A DNA stretch of 64,000 nt from Ophioderma brevispina (GCA_023653785.1 JAMKCH010072648.1:1-64000); one strand, 5' to 3'; numbered from the stretch's first letter, positions 44,720 to 56,808 are shown. Numbers and translations: made by a program. The notes: generated from the letters alone by a model not told the origin.

Positions 44720-45480
44720 CTATACCAAATTGACTATACACAATAGTGGTTAGCCAACTCTTTGCTAGATATCTATAGAAAAACAGGTTTTTCTTGCGGC
44801 TAGAAGTTGCTTGAATTTTTCAAAATTGATTGGAAATATGCTGGCTGTTCCTCTAACGATTACTTGACCGTTTTAAGGCACCATTGAAACTGTTTGAAAA
44901 CCAGTTCTGGAATTTATAAGTGGTCCTTAAAGTTGAAGGCACTTTATTATACTTAGTTTTCTAGCTATACATATTCGATCCTATAAATAGATAAACAAAA
45001 GATGGTATTCACTTGCGACAGCGTGGGCAACTTCGGAATATTTTTAATACCCTTTGCACGGGATTCTATATTCTATTGCGAGTTGGGACGACAAACACGC
45101 TTGCCTCACTTTTGACGTATTAGATATTGTGTCGACGGTTCTCCACTACATGATTGGCCGAACATTCGATCTTTTTACCTTTAATATCCCGCTTTTAATT
45201 TAACTTTCACATTATTTACAAAATGTTTAAATAATTGGCGGTAAGCATATCAATACTAGTGGAAATCTTTGGAACACATCGGCCAGAAGATATTAACATT
45301 TTGACAGATATCCCTAAAGAGTGTTCAACAAGAGTGCAAAGCGAAATTTGCAATAATAATCCTCTATTTTTGATAGAGGATAGTCCCTCAAGTGCTGAAC
45401 TACGAAAATTAATAGAATTTTAAAAAAAACTAGAAGTATCGCGTTTTCTCCCGGCTTTCCCGCGCCCCTATATTCCAAAA
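44720..45480. other. Unassigned sequence
   Basis: ATTATCCTCTATTTTTGATAGAGGATAGT (near 45359) is a local palindrome with an 8-bp stem ATCCTCTA / TAGAGGAT. No gene was seen. Confidence 0.35.
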
Positions 45481-45489
45481 ATATAAGCT

Positions 45490-45960
45490 GTGGGGCCGCT
45501 CCATGACCTTTTGCCCCTGGCCCGTGACCTTTGATCTCATCACAGCTGAGGATCGCAGGGTCAACCTATACAAAAATTTTGTTCCAATTGAACTTCAAGT
45601 TTTAAAATTAGATCAATTTTACATTTTAAGCCATTTTTGTCAAACGTGACCTCACATGACCTTTGACGCTTCTCAACATACCTTCTTTTGACCTCATCAA
45701 CTATGAGGGATCCCCTTGTGCACCTATGAAGAATTTTTGTTTCCAATTGAAGTTAAACTTTCAATTGAGGTCAATTTAAAAAACACAATTTGTGACACAC
45801 ACACCCCCTCACATCACACATACACACATCTCACACATACACACGCACAACGATTGCTAAGTGGTCCGCCAGCTATCGCTGCGGCCCACAAAAACCACAC
45901 CCACAATTTGCTCGCTACAGTATGTCATGTGACCCCTCTGATCTCCTTATTACGTGTGCA
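45490..45960. repeat. GGTCA/TGACC-rich repeat with (CACA)n
   Basis: Repeats the phrase TGACCT-TTGACC, CTCATCA-AGCTGAGGATC / CTCATCAACTATGAGG, and TTCCAATTGAA-TT, at a spacing of about 170 bases (45500-45600 and 45655-45770). It then runs into ACACACACATC-rich DNA. Related to the other GGTCA repeats. Confidence 0.5.
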
Positions 45961-46139
45961 ACCAGCGTCAATTTATTGCTTAAAAAGCTGCATCAGACCG
46001 ACTTATCCCAATATCAATCTTGCCGCTTGCGCCTTCCAATCATTGTAAGGCATGCCAGTACCACTGAGTGTGAATGTAACGTTTTTGAGTGTACGATTTG
46101 CCGAGTACCTTCACACGTATTCAAAAGAAACCACTGACC

Positions 46140-46572
46140 CAATTCTCAAATTGAGTATATATAGAGTGCCTCTAATGACCCTATATGGTCGCCTTAGACC
46201 CCATCCCATTTTGGATCAATCTACATAATAAAACACTCTGAACCTAAAATGCTATGACACACTAAAGGACCACTGGTCAGGACTCTTATTACTGGTATGC
46301 GCAGATGACCTATGATGACCCCTAGTGCCCTTTCTGACCTCTATTGCCCATGTGACCTTTGACCCCGGATCTGGTCAAATCATATATTTTGCTAAAAAAA
46401 TCAACTTTGGTTCTGTCCGGCTATTTGTTTCACCGTCCTTTTACATACAGATAGATTTTGGTGGGTAAGAGCTCCGACGTATTGAGGTTGGTGGCACGAT
46501 TTTCGAGGGTCATTTCTGGGGGTCAAGGTCATCCCGGGGTGCTTGTCGGGTAATTGGGCGGTCGACTTTGAC
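46140..46572. repeat. GGTCA-rich repeat, left of family J copy 2
   Basis: Contains TGACCCCTAGTGCCC, CATGTGACCTTTGACCCC and GGGGTCAAGGTCATCC. It is interrupted by family J copy 2 and resumes at about 48878 (GGGTCAAGTTCATTTCAGGG). Confidence 0.55.
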
Positions 46573-48877
46573 CACTGATCTCTACACACTGGATGGCCTA
46601 TATCGCCGCTCGATTAACGGAGTGAAAACCGAAATTGCTCGCGGCCCTTTTGTCTTCTACTACCCCAAACCCGTTTCGTGCACGTTCAAAGCAATAGGGA
46701 AACTACGGAAAAGGGAAGAATTAGGCCATTAATGCGCGTATGTCAGTTTGATCAATGTAATTTGGTTGATTTTTCGAGTATGGGGTGGGCGGGGCATGTC
46801 GAACAAAATATGATCAAAATGTTGTAAAAAGTCTTAATTTAAAATGCCATATTTCAGGTTTTCAAGCTCACAGACACCAATAATTCCTTGCAGTAATTGC
46901 TTGGACTACTAGTATTCACATATATTAGATATTTATTAATCATCGCTTCTTTTTTCCGCTTTTACACCCCCCCCCCAGCATTGGACTGGCAAGCTCCTCA
47001 AGTGATGGATTGGGGGTACCCCGGGGCCGGGGGGGGTTGAGAGTGGCATCTCGTATCTCTTTTTTTTACAGGCTTTTAAGAGATTTGGGGGAAAAAACAT
47101 ATCGTTCTATTTTAAAATATTACTTAGATACTTTGGAATGATAATTCCGGGGGGTTCTTGAACTTTTGGGGGTCGGGGACCAAGCTCGGTTCCAAAAAGA
47201 GCGACAATAGCTTCAAATGCGGGACACTCTCTAGGGGTGTAAAATTCACAATAAATGAAGTTCTATGGGGTATCAAATTCCATTGTGATTGGACTGGTTT
47301 CATGATTAAAAATGGAATTAACCTAAACAGGCTTGATTGGCAAAATAAACCCGAGTGTTAATTTTTCTTGCAGATAGGCAGAATGTACTTTTTGAGATGG
47401 GGCTACACTGAAGAATATTAATGGTAAAAAAGTGTTCTTATTGACTAATGAGATATTTAGTTCATGTACATTATTTTTTTTAAGATCCACCCAATATTGC
47501 TAAAACGTGGTTTGACTAAAAAACAGTTTTTTAAAGAGTTTTTGGATTAAATTTCATAATGGCAAATTATTTCTACAACTTAAAAATTAGGACCTTTTTA
47601 ATACCAAATTTGTCCAAAAGGACTAAATAGCAATACCTGTGTACTTAAAACTCGTCCATTTTTGTGCTTTGACAACTAATTCTAGTCCATTTGGTGAGTC
47701 TAGTCTTCTTTATAGTCAATTAACATTTGACAAATTAAAATTAGTCAGTCATTTAATTTGTCATTTTAAGGTAAATTTTTAGAGGTAAGAAAATATTTTT
47801 GTACTCATGAAAAACTAGTTTAAAATAATGGGAAGGATATTCGTCCACCAGAGCAAACATGTTTCTCTAAGCATTGAAGTCCATTATGAAATGATAAACA
47901 ACTGATTTGCGCGAATTTTTAATTAGTCAAAAAGACACACTTTTTTGACTAATTCTCAGTGTATTTAAAGAAGGTATATTAGTCACTATGAGAACTAGGT
48001 CCCACAAGGGGGTATAATTTTACTGCACTCATTGGTCCCTTATTTTTAAAAAGAACCCCTGAACTAGTAGATTTCACCAAAAAACTGGCTCCCGGACGAC
48101 TCCCGTTAGGTTATTTTCACTCGTTACCCTTGGTCATGTTAGCTTTATCTGGGTCAAGTTCAGAACCCCGACTGAGCATGCCATCCCCCCATCGGGATAA
48201 ATCTCCTTGAAAAAAAAAGAATGCACTGCACTTAGGGGCCGTATACTGCACGAAATCATTGTTTAAATCAACTTGGCAATAAAATTGGAAGGAACTGAAT
48301 TTTGGTCCTTGACCTTGGGATTTTTAAGCTAGTCTAGTGACACTGTTTTGCTGTGATAAATGTAAACTCACAAGCATCCCTTAGGCCTAATTGTGATCCA
48401 TTTCTACAATGTATCCCTCGAAAGACTCAGATTTAAATACTAATTCTAATAATTCCCATGGAGTTATTATAAGCATTTTAGAGCACAGCTATACAGTCTA
48501 AGACTAGTACAGTGACTTAGGTCATACAGTCATATTACAGTGTAAGCACGACGTGTGTACCCGCCCTGTTCATCACTAATCGGTCGCAAATTCCTAGAAT
48601 ACATTTGTTTCCTTCCTACTTCTCACAGTTAATTTCAAGCAAACGGGCACATACTTCATAAAACGTTGCAAAGGCTTATATTTTTTCAGATATGCACCAG
48701 GAAAGTACGTTAAAAGGCCATACATGTACACTCCCTCCCATGAAAACGCCGTGCAAACCGAGTTGAATGTTTTGGGGTAGAGCACAAGGACGCTGGCAAC
48801 TCCGGTTTCCTGCCTTCCTCAACCGGGACTCGCTATTCAATCGCTTTGAGACAGCCTATCCCGTGTGTAAATCAGTG
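46573..48877. mobile_element. 2.3-kb TIR element family J, copy 2
   Basis: Begins CACTGATCTCTACACACTGG and ends with the inverse of CACTGATTTACACACGGG. Flanks are ACTTTGAC and CTTGACTA, sharing CTT(T)GAC, so the duplication has decayed. It matches copy 1 across most of its length but lacks the G-run block of copy 1 and carries the extra element at 47406-47961. No transposase was recognised. Confidence 0.8.
47406..47961. mobile_element. 556-bp CACTGA-ended element inside family J copy 2
   Basis: Left end CACTGAAGAATATTAATGG and, from the right reverse complemented, CACTGAGAATTAGTCAAAAA. TA lies on both sides (47404-47405, 47962-47963). Both arms carry AAAAAAGTGT. Copy 1 of family J lacks this block, so it is a clear secondary insertion, although about 70 further bases on the right are also absent from copy 1. 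ATTAGTC and TTTGTCA words recur on both strands inside. Confidence 0.65.
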
Positions 48878-48884
48878 CTTGACT

Positions 48885-49740
48885 ATGGATAGAGTTTTTG
48901 TATGGTGGTAGAGTTCGCCGTAACTAGTTGTTTAAGGGTCACAGTTCGAGGGTCTTTGGGTCAAGTTCATTTCAGGGTCATGGAAAGATGGTGTTGTTGA
49001 GATAAAGTAAAACGTATAACAAGTAAGAAAAGAAGTAACAACATTCTTTAGGCAAAAAAAAGATAATATAGGTCCTTTGTTTCTGACAGTTTTCTTCACG
49101 ACTTTCGGATGGGACCAGCACAGCAATGTTGTTCTATTTAACCATTTTAATACCTGCTATAAGGCTATGCTGTGCCGAAAGTGGTAACAATTAACTCCAG
49201 TGGTGCAATAGGATAGGCCTACAAGATAAGAAACCTGTTGTGATTTGCCGTTTGCCTTTTTGAAGATTGCTCCATCATTGCTATTAGTCAAAGTGTTATG
49301 TTATAATATATTTTAGTAGCCTAGTTTGTGGACTTTGGTCCCACTGACATCCCAAACGGGTCTGTCCGCGGAGCCCTGTCTATTTTTTTCGGAAAAGCTT
49401 TATTTTTTAAGAGCTCTATCTCTTGGTGCAGTTCATGGTTGTCGATGGCTCCGTTTTCATTATTAGGTAACTTGGCTGTGGTTTTCATACCCATGCTTTT
49501 TGATGTATTGATATGAAGCACCCAGGGAGGCTAATTAGGTCCAATACATACCGTACCTTGGTTTCTGTTCTAAAACATTCCAATATACTCATCTAATGGT
49601 ATAACTCACTAGCGAAGACCCACTGCAGTCGCGGAAGCTTATACAATTTCTGCACATATACAGTACCACCAAACATCGCTCAAAGGAATGCAGGACTCCT
49701 TTAGGTAGAGCAGTTTGGGGGAAAAAACACACCCCCCCCC
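48885..49740. other. Unassigned sequence
   Basis: A GGTCA-rich remnant occupies 48930-48985. The rest has no recognised gene. Overlapping 62-66-codon frames at 49321-49521 lack domains. Confidence 0.35.
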
Positions 49741-50400
49741 TCTAATGACCTAAATGTCCTTTGCCCCCCTTAACCTTTGCACATCTATTACTAAGCAGTT
49801 GGTCTGTCTGTCAGCGTGTCTGTCTGTCTGACTGTCATATGTTCTCTGAGACGAGGCTTGCACCTTGCCATGCAACTTGGTGGGTGGGTGCCCCCTTGAC
49901 CTTACGAAGACCGACTCTGTATTGGTTAGGGGAACAAAGGTCATCAGGGGCTCATTCAATCAAAGAGCTCCAATGGGTAAAATGTTGGTGATCCTCGAAC
50001 TTGGTGGCGGGTCGATGTTGGGGATCAAAATTTTAAAGAGCAGTGCGCGGTCATCATGGGTCTTCAAGGTTCAAAGGAAACCGCAAAACCCGAGGTCATG
50101 CAATCCAGGTGATCGCAAAAACACAGGGTATGCTCAAGATCCTAGATCCCGCCTATTAAAATACTATAAAGAACCACCGGTCAAGAACTCTTATGGTATG
50201 TACAGATGACCTCTTATGGCCCATATGCCTTTTGACACTTCCAATGACCCTACCTGACCGTTGACCCCAAATTCTAAACATCCAAGTTAATTGTATAGCC
50301 ACCAAACTGCTCAGATAACCACTGGGCCAAGACCCGGGGCTATATGTCAATGGACCTGTAATGATCCTACCAATGACCATGACCCCACAACTACACATTC
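49740..50400. repeat. GGTCA-rich repeat with (GTCT)n
   Basis: GTCTGTCTGTC with variants lies at 49802-49831. It is followed by CCTTGCCATGCAACTTGGTGG, CAAAGGTCATCAGG, GGTCATCATGGG and TGACCTCTTATGGCCC. The order (GTCTG run, AACTTGGTGG, GGTCA words) matches family F. A 114-codon frame across it is not a credible gene. Confidence 0.5.
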
Positions 50401-51598
50401 CCTAACCTCCAGTGAATGATTACTGCATCATTGATCCTCTGGTTTCTCTCCTATCCTAAATGCATATCCTCTTTCTCGCGATCGCCTCCCTATCCTAAAT
50501 CAAAATACAAAAAAATCATCAAAATGCACAGTTTTTGCAGTGTAACAAGTATCAGGTCCCACTAATCATATCCCCTGGCAATGGATAATAACAGAGCAAC
50601 CGTAATAGGATAAATTGGGACTATTTTAGTGCTTCTGTGTCCGTCACGGACACTACTACAACACATAAGTAAAAGATTCATTCTTTGAACACTGCCCGTT
50701 CCATCCGTTTTCGCTGGCAATCTTCAAGTACCGTCTGAAAGGATTTGACAGCCTTATTCTGGACCTTTTAAGCTATTTCTGCAAATTTCCAAATAGGTTG
50801 CTCTTTCGGGTGAATCCTGATAGTGTCTTAAGATCCCCACTCTTCCGGAAAAGTATTACTTTTGCTTCTAAGTGAAGATACCACCCTTCTTGAAAATATT
50901 ACACTTGTTGCTGTCCTAACACAGATAGCACCCTCATGTAAATTATACTAACTGTTGGGCATGACTACTGAAGATAACAAACTTGCCTAAATAGTTTATC
51001 ACTACTGACACTACATTACTTTCTTCTGAAGATACTACCCCTCTTGGAAATCTTACTAGTTGGATATCTACTGAAGCTAGTTCTTCCTGTAAAATATTAC
51101 TACTTGGTTGTGTCTACTGAAGATAACATCCTTTCTAGAAAGAAAATTCGAAATACTGATCCCTACTTGTTGTCTTCTGAATATACCGAGCCCCTCACAT
51201 AAATATTACTACTTATTATTGCTATCTCTACTAAAGAACACTCTTCCTGTACAAAGTTTAACTTCTGTAATACTGAAAGATAACACCCTTCCTGGAAAAT
51301 ATTACTACTTGTTGATGTCTAATGAAGAGACCACCCTTCCTAGAAATGTTAGTAGTTGTTGTTACTGTAAAAAGATAACACTTCATGGGAAATATTACTA
51401 GTTGTATCTGTCCAACAATGATAGTGCCTCTGAAGGAAAATATTACTAACTGTTGCATGTCTGCTGAAGATAACACCTGCCTGAAAAATATTATCACTGC
51501 TTGCTGTCTACTGAAGCATCCATCATGAAAAAGTTAGTAGCTGCTGTCTACTGAAATAAGATAACACCCTCCCTGGAAAATATTACTACACCACAAAA

Positions 51599-52079
51599 AC
51601 TGGGTGTTAAAATCTTAACACCAAGTCAGTGTCAAGCTTCTCAGTGTTAGTTTCTGGTGTTGAAATTAGTATTTAACACCGCTCAGTGTTCCTGCACAAT
51701 TTGAATTATGTATTTTGGTGATCTGCTTATGAAATGTTAGAGATAAGCAGTTGCATTAGAAGCAAACACCAACAAAATCAAACATTTTCTACTAAAATAT
51801 CAGATTTTACAAATAAAAACCAGTATTGATTCCAGGAGGATCTTAAATTAACACCAGTGGTGTTAAAAATAATTAACACTGACAGGTGGTGTAAAATTAA
51901 CACCAAACAGTGTCATATCATACATTGTAACACCAAAATGGTGTTAACATAACACTAATATGGTGTTGATTTTAACACCAAAATGGTGTAAACCAGTGCG
52001 TGCAGTCCCTTATTGATTCCAGAAGGGTGTTAAAATTAACACCCATGGTGTTATAGTTAACACCCCTGTTTTTGCAGTG
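51599..52079. mobile_element. CACTG-ended element built of AACACC palindromes
   Basis: Left end CACCACAAAAACTGGGTGTT. The right end reverse complements to CACTGCAAAAACAGGGGTG. The interior contains more than ten GGTGTTA / TAACACC words in both orientations, for example TTAACACCAGTGGTGTTAA-like palindromes. The minisatellite resumes immediately on both sides, fixing the borders to within a few bases. The CACT... ends resemble CACTA or Chapaev-type elements, but no transposase is present and the duplication is unclear. Confidence 0.75.
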
Positions 52080-52457
52080 TTCTTGTTGCTGTCAATTATC
52101 ACCCCTCATGGAAATGTTATAACTTGTTGCTGTCTTTTGGGAAAACATTACTTGTTGCTGACTACTGAAAATAACACCTTTCCTGGAAAATATTATTACT
52201 TGTTGCTTTCTTCTGAAGATAGCACCCTTCCTGGGAACAAATACTACTTGTTGCCATCTACCAAAGATAGCACCCCTCATGGAAAATATTTCTCACTGCT
52301 GTTATCTACTGAAGATAACACTCTCCTGGAAAAGATTAGCAGTGTTTGATGCCTACTGTAGATAATGCATTCCTGGAAGATATTACTACTGTTTTGCTGT
52401 CTACTGAAGATATCACCCATCATGGAAAATAATTATTGCTGTCTTCCTGGAAAACAT

Positions 52458-52790
52458 TACTACTTAATAATAATAATAATGTCAATTTATAACATGCACA
52501 TATCCACCCTACGAGGTGCTCAAGGCGCAATTGCCAGTTATTATTACCGCTGCCATCAGGAAATTGTCACAATCATTTCGCTCCATCTAGGTGGCTGCTG
52601 GCTAGGTGCACAACTCTATCAGTACTTAGATTGTAATATCCCCCATAACAGCTATCCAATTATCGCTTGGGTCAACAAAGCTAATGAGACTAAGACTAGT
52701 ATCTTGCTCAAGAACACAAAACCAACGTTGACAAATAGGGGGATTTTCCAGTTCACTGATCATGGCCTCATACTTGTTGCGTGTCTAGTG
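52458..52790 (-). mobile_element. tRNA-SINE-like insertion, decayed
   Basis: Begins (plus strand) with (TAA)n then TTTATAACATGC and GAGGTGCTCAAGGCGC. On the minus strand the phrase GTGTTCTTGAGCAAGATACT matches GTGTCCCTGGGCAAGACACT of the SINE at 53584. It sits between two blocks of minisatellite. The 174-codon frame through it joins minisatellite and SINE and is not a gene. Confidence 0.6.
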
Positions 52791-53415
52791 AAACTGAAAT
52801 CACAAAAAACAAAAACCAACCCTTCTGGAAAATATTACCTTAACTTGTTGCGGTCTACTGAAGATACACCGCTTCCTAGACAGCAATAGTAGTACTTGTT
52901 GTCAACTGAAGATTTAACCACCATGAAAAATTTACTAGTTTTTTTGCCTATCTACAGAAGATAGCACCCTTTTGGAAAATATAACGCACTGTTTGCTACT
53001 ACTGTATGATGGCACCCCTCATGGGAAAATGTTATTAAAATTGTTGCGTGTTAGTGAAGATAACACTCTCCTAGAGAGGATTGCTACGTGTTGCTGTCGT
53101 TTGAAGATAAACACTCTAATGGAATAATATTACTACTTTTTACTGTGTACTGAACACCTCCTGGAGAATAGGACATTGTTTGTAACTATGATGATAGCAC
53201 TGGTAGGGAAAGGATTACTATTTGTGCTGTCCAACAAAGATATCCCCTCTTCATGGAAAAATATTACTTAATGTTGCATGTCTATTGAAGATTACACCTT
53301 CCCTGGAAATTAATACTCTTGTGGCCGTCTAATGAATATAACACCCTTCCTGGACATAGGCTCGTTGTTGCTGTATAAAAGATAAAACACTTACTGGAAA
53401 ATATCAGACTTGTTG

Positions 53416-53938
53416 CGGTGGCGGCCACCAGGGGGGCATTTTGGACATTTGGCCCCCATAAACCCCCCCCCCCCTGGAATTGGGGCCAAATTTAGCATTT
53501 TGGGGCCAAAAATCAATGAATTTGCAACTCAGCAATTTTGAGCAAATATTGATATTTCCCCCCAAAAACAATTTTTCACTTTTAACCTTTATAAATAATA
53601 ATAATAAAGCAAGTATGATATAGCGCTTTACACAACGTCTCAAAGCGCTTTACATTTATTCCGTGTCACTAGGATATATCACATTTTTCCACATATTGAA
53701 AAAATTCGGCAGGGCCAATTATAAACGGCGCACAGTATGACTACCCCTAACAGCTCACCCAATTTAAACCGGGTGAAGTGAGACAAGCGAAGATAAAGTG
53801 TCTTGCCCAGGGACACAACACGTTGGCCTCGGCGTGGGGGGCCGAACTCAACAACCTGAGAATCATGAGTCCTGCGCTTTTCCTCTAGACCAAACATTGC
53901 TCCCCCCCCCCAAAAAAGAATTATGTGGTCACCCACTG
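53416..53938. mobile_element. hAT-type MITE in minisatellite, carrying a SINE
   Basis: Left end CGGTGGCGGCCACC. The right end reverse complements to CAGTGGGTGACCAC. Flanks ACTTGTTG and CCTGTTGC come from the minisatellite and are compatible with a decayed 8-bp duplication. Without the SINE at about 53584-53900 it would be about 205 bp, the size of its relatives. The interior has C13 and CCCCCC runs. Confidence 0.7.
53584..53900 (-). mobile_element. tRNA-derived SINE with (ATT)n tail
   Basis: On the minus strand: GGTCTAGAGGAAAAGCGC (A-box-like), GGACTCATGATTC (anticodon-arm-like), GAGTTCGGCCCCC (degenerate B box), then GTGTTGTGTCCCTGGGCAAG and ACACTTTATCTTCG, and the tail GTAAAGCGCTTTGAGACG, GCGCTATATCA and TTATTATTATT. 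The GGGCAAG-ACACTTTATC core is shared by many animal tRNA-SINEs. Nested within an hAT MITE. Confidence 0.75.
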
Positions 53939-53974
53939 CCTGTTGCGGTACAACAAAGATAGACCCCTAATGGA

Positions 53975-54065
53975 AAAGGGTCACATATCAAGGTCAATGT
54001 CATGTTAGGCCTATCATTCACTACCCACCGCGCGGCAGGCAACACAAGCGGTCCGAGGAACCCCC
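53975..54065 (+). repeat. Family F 3' end fragment
   Basis: GTCACATATCAAGGTCAATG, CATGTTAGGCC and AAGCGGTCCGAGGA match the end of the copy at 58065-58515 in order. Both lead into a T-rich run. Confidence 0.6.
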
Positions 54066-54478
54066 GATGATTTTTTCTGTTTTTGTTTATTTTGTCAATA
54101 TTGTATGTTCATGTTATTTTGTTCCTTGTATCTTTTCCTTGATGATAGTATTTATTAGTTTTGTAGTAATTTTGAGACGGTCAATGCCACACTCAGCTGT
54201 GTTAGCAGTGAACTCGTTAAATCCACTGGTAACAGATGCAGTTCTCTTGGTAATCCAGTGCTTTTTACACGATAAAGTTCTGTTAAATATTATTTTCCCT
54301 GTTATGCTAAACTTAGTTCCGATAAGTTATAATGATGCTTTATTTAATTTACACTTATTATGAGTTTTTTTTTTCTAATCCTATTGTTAGTATTCATTGT
54401 ACTATATCATTCATATTATTTATTCATATATTTTGCTGTATTTTGTGAGAACCAAAAAAATAAATGATGATTGAAAAT
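54066..54478 (+). mobile_element. Possible LINE 3' end
   Basis: A T-rich block ending AATAAATGATGATTGAA, the kind of AATAAA plus short-repeat ending typical of non-LTR elements. It lies between minisatellite blocks. The 98-codon frame is hydrophobic with no known domain. The class is unproven. Confidence 0.4.
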
Positions 54479-54829
54479 TTAGCTATTGAAGATAACACTC
54501 ACATGTGAAATATTTCACTGCTTGCTTATATGTTGATGTTACTGAAGAAAATAACCCCCATAATGGAAAATAGGATTCTTGTCTAATGAAGATAATAACC
54601 AATCTTCCATAGAAAAATATTACTACTTGTGCTGTATCAAGATGATAAACATCCTTCATGGAAGATATTACACTTGCTCCATCTACCAAGGGACCCCCTC
54701 ATGAAAAATAATTCTAACTGCTACATGTCTACTGAAGACTCCTTGAAAAGATTAGCACTGTTTGCTGTCTATGGAGATAGCACCCCTAATGGAAAATATT
54801 GCCTAATACAAGAATAAAATTGACACTCA

Positions 54830-55965
54830 ATTTTCAAATATTTACGAAGACGATTTGAAGAAAATAAATCTTTTCATTTACCTTATATTATTTCAATAAC
54901 TAAATATTCAATCGATTTTAGGATGTCTTGCTAACATCTGCATGTATTACTGAGACTGTGTGTACACATTGGCAATGTTTCTGTTAAGCATCAAACCTGA
55001 CATGGTTATCATTTTTATACAGTTTTGTGCTGCACACTTATTTTGATCTGGTTGGCCTACTTCCCGTAAGCTCTGCTAAAAACTCTGTCATTCTTAAAAC
55101 CAACCTATTCAACCTTTGCTGCAACAAGGGATAAGCAGCGATAAGGTGAGAGAATCAAATGTGGAAATCTGTTTGTAGCTTATAAATCAGGGATAGTGCA
55201 TACACTTCCATATAACTAATTCGATGTTGAAAAATTTGTCAACCGTCTCCTCAAACTCTACACTAAACAGCTGGATTGTATAAACAAAGATCGATAATGT
55301 TTGTGTTTTGAGGTCAAACTGTACAGGGTCCATGTTGCACAATATCACACTTAAATCTGTGTTATTCACATGGAAAGTCTTTTTTGACCTCAAGTCGGAA
55401 TTTCATATGCACTATATTAAATTAAGAATCAATAAAAAAAGTACTCTGCTGCCTTGAACTTAATGCACCAGATTTCAAGGCAACCGTCAGCAGCATCCAT
55501 ACCAGTAACAAAAATACCAAAATACGAATTTTTGATTGTTTTGGATCAGCAAATCTTCGCTTACCTTTTAACACATTATTTTTTTTATTTTTTTTATTTT
55601 TTTTATTTTTTGCTTTTTTTAATTTTTACAATTTTTTGTACAGTAATCCTGATTTAACCATTTTTGTTACAACCATTATATGTTTGTAGCTACTTAACTC
55701 ATTGGCTATATCCCCATAATGTTCATGGCTTAAATTTTTCTTGCGTACAGTCTCCTATTACATGTTTTCCTTCTGACTGCTCTAGTAGCCTATACTTCAT
55801 TTGTTATAGCTCTCCTCTTGTTATGCCAACCAAACACTTCGTCTTTAAATTGATCCAGTTTTGTGAGCTAATGGTTGTTTTTAACATTCTTAAGCTTGAC
55901 TTAAATCTAAAAACTGCTTATAGGATGGTTTTATGCGCTTACAAAATGTCACACATATGCCCTCT
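54830..55965. other. Unassigned AT-rich sequence with (T8A)n tract
   Basis: An (ATTTTTTTT)n-like tract lies at 55578-55625, like that at 11322-11365. Frames of 68 and 119 codons have no domain. No gene was recognised. Confidence 0.4.
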
Positions 55966-55970
55966 CTTAA

Positions 55971-56619
55971 AGGAAAATATGTTGTCAAGATTTTTGTCAA
56001 GCTCAGTTGACTTACATTCCTAAAATATATGTACATACAGCACGAATTCCCGAAAAAATAATTACACATTTGATGTTGTAAAATCACCCCCCCCCCCCAT
56101 TAAAATAGAGGGCCCATTGTATTTTTGCTTTTGACATACGAAGAAAAACGGGCGGATTTTGCCACGGCTCATTGATCAAAAGCGCTCAATTTTGCTATCC
56201 TCGTGAAGTCAAAGTGATGACAAAACATTGTGTTGCACTCGCATTGTTATGGCTGACACTGTGATACTGATGGATTAATGAAAGTCATCATGTAAAATTA
56301 GAAAAAAAAAAGTTACAGAATGAATTATTTGTTTCCATTTCTTGTGTAATTATTATTGAGAGTGGCACCACTGTAGCGATATGATGGGTCACAACGACGT
56401 AAAGTAGGGGATGGTCTAACTTGACGTCCCCATTTGCCGGCGATGTGGATTTGTCGGTGGAATCGTTGAGTAAGCTTACTGGGCGGGGAAAATTAAAAGG
56501 GCAAAATACTCAACAATGTGGACAATTTTCAATTATTTGATTTATATGTAATCTACGCTTACTTAAGACTTTCCATCCATACCAAATTTTCCAAATATTC
56601 AGAATCATGACAATTTCCT
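55971..56619 (-). mobile_element. TTAA-flanked MITE family B, copy 2
   Basis: TTAA at 55967-55970 and 56620-56623. Ends are AGGAAAATATGTTGTC and, reverse complemented, AGGAAATTGTCATGATTC. Landmarks are the inverse of 10516-11215, including TTGATCAAAAGCGC, CTGACACTGTGATACTGATGG and GATGTGGATTTGTCGG. A C13 run at 56086-56098 is private to this copy. Confidence 0.82.
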
Positions 56620-56808
56620 TTAAAGTTCAAAAGCAGAAAAATGACAAAAAGCTTGATGAAAAATAGATGTTTACCTAGATCCTACAGTCCAAATTATCAT
56701 ATTGAGATTGTGGATGCTGCTTTTAAATTGTTATTTCCAAGACATGTTGTCTGACAAACCACTTTGAGGGATTACAATGATAAAAGAGCTCAAAATGTGG
56801 GTAATTAA

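Larger units (their letters stand above)
50840..54820 (+). repeat. About 4-kb minisatellite, roughly 48-bp unit, heavily interrupted
   Basis: The unit reads approximately TTACTACTTGTTGCTGTCTA, then CTGAAGATAACACC, then CTTCCTGGAAAATA, alternating with CCCTCATGGAAAATA. Blocks are at about 50840-51598, 52080-52455, 52790-53415, 53939-53970 and 54480-54810. Translation gives repeating peptides rich in Lys, Tyr, Leu and Cys in several frames, expected for a tandem repeat whose unit is a multiple of three, so I do not call a protein. Three to five mobile elements interrupt it. Confidence 0.85.

Noticed and set aside
52365..52889. 174-codon open frame
   Set aside because: It joins minisatellite units, a SINE insertion and minisatellite again; the peptide repeats GKYY-type phrases in step with the tandem unit. 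Stops are absent because the unit length preserves frame.
50840..54820. CRISPR array
   Set aside because: Units are contiguous and diverged with no unique spacers, and the context is a metazoan-type repeat landscape.
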